DNA of 64,000 nt from CAWJMN01 sp963844055 (lineage in GTDB: Bacteria > Planctomycetota > Planctomycetia > Pirellulales > Pirellulaceae). Positions 63,758-64,000 of this stretch are shown here, in pieces. The number at the start of each line of letters is the position of its first letter. Position 1 is the stretch's first letter. The stretch covers positions 1,860,001 to 1,924,000 of the forward strand of contig CAWJMN010000002.1 in NCBI GenBank assembly GCA_963844055.1, in the 5' to 3' direction. The translations under genes and the position numbers were made by a program. The notes under the pieces are model-generated. The model saw only the letters and a program-made list of their open reading frames with translations. It was not told where the DNA came from and ran no database searches.

Positions 63758-64000
63758 CTAACTTCCCACTTCTCCCCTTTTCCGTTCGCTCTCAATCACA
63801 CGCTGCCAAAGCCCCACCGGCAACACTCCTGCATAGCCGCTCTCTTGTCCATCATTACATTCAATGGCTATCCATTCGCCCTTTTTGGTCATCGCAAGAT
63901 CAACCACCAGAAAGGGAACGTTGACTTGCCGGGATACCTTCGCCCCTAAAGCCAGGGCTTGGTTTTTTTCTTCAGGCGACCACTCATAAGGTTTCCCTTC
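63758..64000 (-). CDS. ATP-grasp domain protein, C-terminal end only
   Basis: Partial gene running off the window edge; 80 residues are visible. VPFLVVDLAMTKKGEWIAIECNDGQESGYAG matches the C-terminal part of ATP-grasp (R2K-type) ligases, with the E-x-N-D-G-Q metal and nucleotide residues. The stop is TAG at 63758, convergent with and only a few bases from the preceding gene. Confidence 0.6.
   Translation of the reverse strand, partial: EGKPYEWSPEEKNQALALGAKVSRQVNVPFLVVDLAMTKKGEWIAIECNDGQESGYAGVLPVGLWQRVIESERKRGEVGS

Overview
The window looks like a chromosome segment from a planctomycete of the Pirellulales type (Blastopirellula/Rhodopirellula relatives). I infer this from the gene families: DUF1559 (pilin-like N-terminus), DUF1549/DUF1553 and DUF1501 proteins, a DUF5117-type metzincin, BON-domain mini-proteins, membrane-anchored LRR proteins, and mostly weak Shine-Dalgarno sites. 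I saw no rRNA, tRNA, insertion sequence, prophage or CRISPR array.

Layout. 0-3.4 kb: M48 membrane peptidase, BON protein, STAS-like protein, thiol peroxidase. 3.4-10 kb (minus): a compact operon of a TPR protein, two small WXG100-like proteins, a coiled-coil protein and a giant three-module FtsK/SpoIIIE (EccC/EssC-like) ATPase; this is a candidate type VII-like secretion or membrane machine. 10.5-14.3 kb (minus): a tandemly duplicated pair of genes (LRR membrane protein plus small membrane protein) sharing a 182-bp identical tract. 14.4-17.4 kb (minus): two overlapping DUF697-type GTPases. 17.8-21.4 kb: an MFS/acyltransferase/acyl-ACP synthetase fusion (LplT-PlsC-Aas). 21.4-24.1 kb: SUFU-like and WapI-like (immunity-type) proteins, a zinc-ribbon membrane protein and a YiiX-type hydrolase. 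24.2-31 kb (minus): DUF1559 protein, lipoprotein, BON protein and a sulfate transport operon (sbp-cysT-cysW-cysA-yezD). 31.1-38.7 kb: sigma-54 activator, fabF and acpP, large metalloprotease, divergent P-II protein. 38.9-46.6 kb: HNH endonuclease, SMP-30 protein, DUF1549/1553 cytochrome-less protein, PilZ-like protein, PPP-type phosphatase. 46.9-52 kb: small proteins, higBA toxin-antitoxin with two operators, DUF1501, GyrI-like and sialate-esterase-like proteins. 52-64 kb: truncated AlkD, smpB, clpC, ThiD2-ThiE fusion, membrane-anchored dual-specificity phosphatase, several membrane or secreted hypotheticals, and the end of an ATP-grasp gene.

The strongest hidden pattern is not a gene. Fourteen apparent frameshifts break eleven otherwise well-conserved genes, and eleven of them lie exactly on a CTNAG pentamer. 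Deleting the middle base (CTNAG to CTAG) restores the reading frame and family consensus every time, for example the canonical CysA C-terminus and the NPASHP motif of DUF1553. This points either to a systematic consensus error at (perhaps modified) CTAG sites or to a real +1 insertion process aimed at CTAG. Frameshifted genes are annotated below as single genes with the break described.
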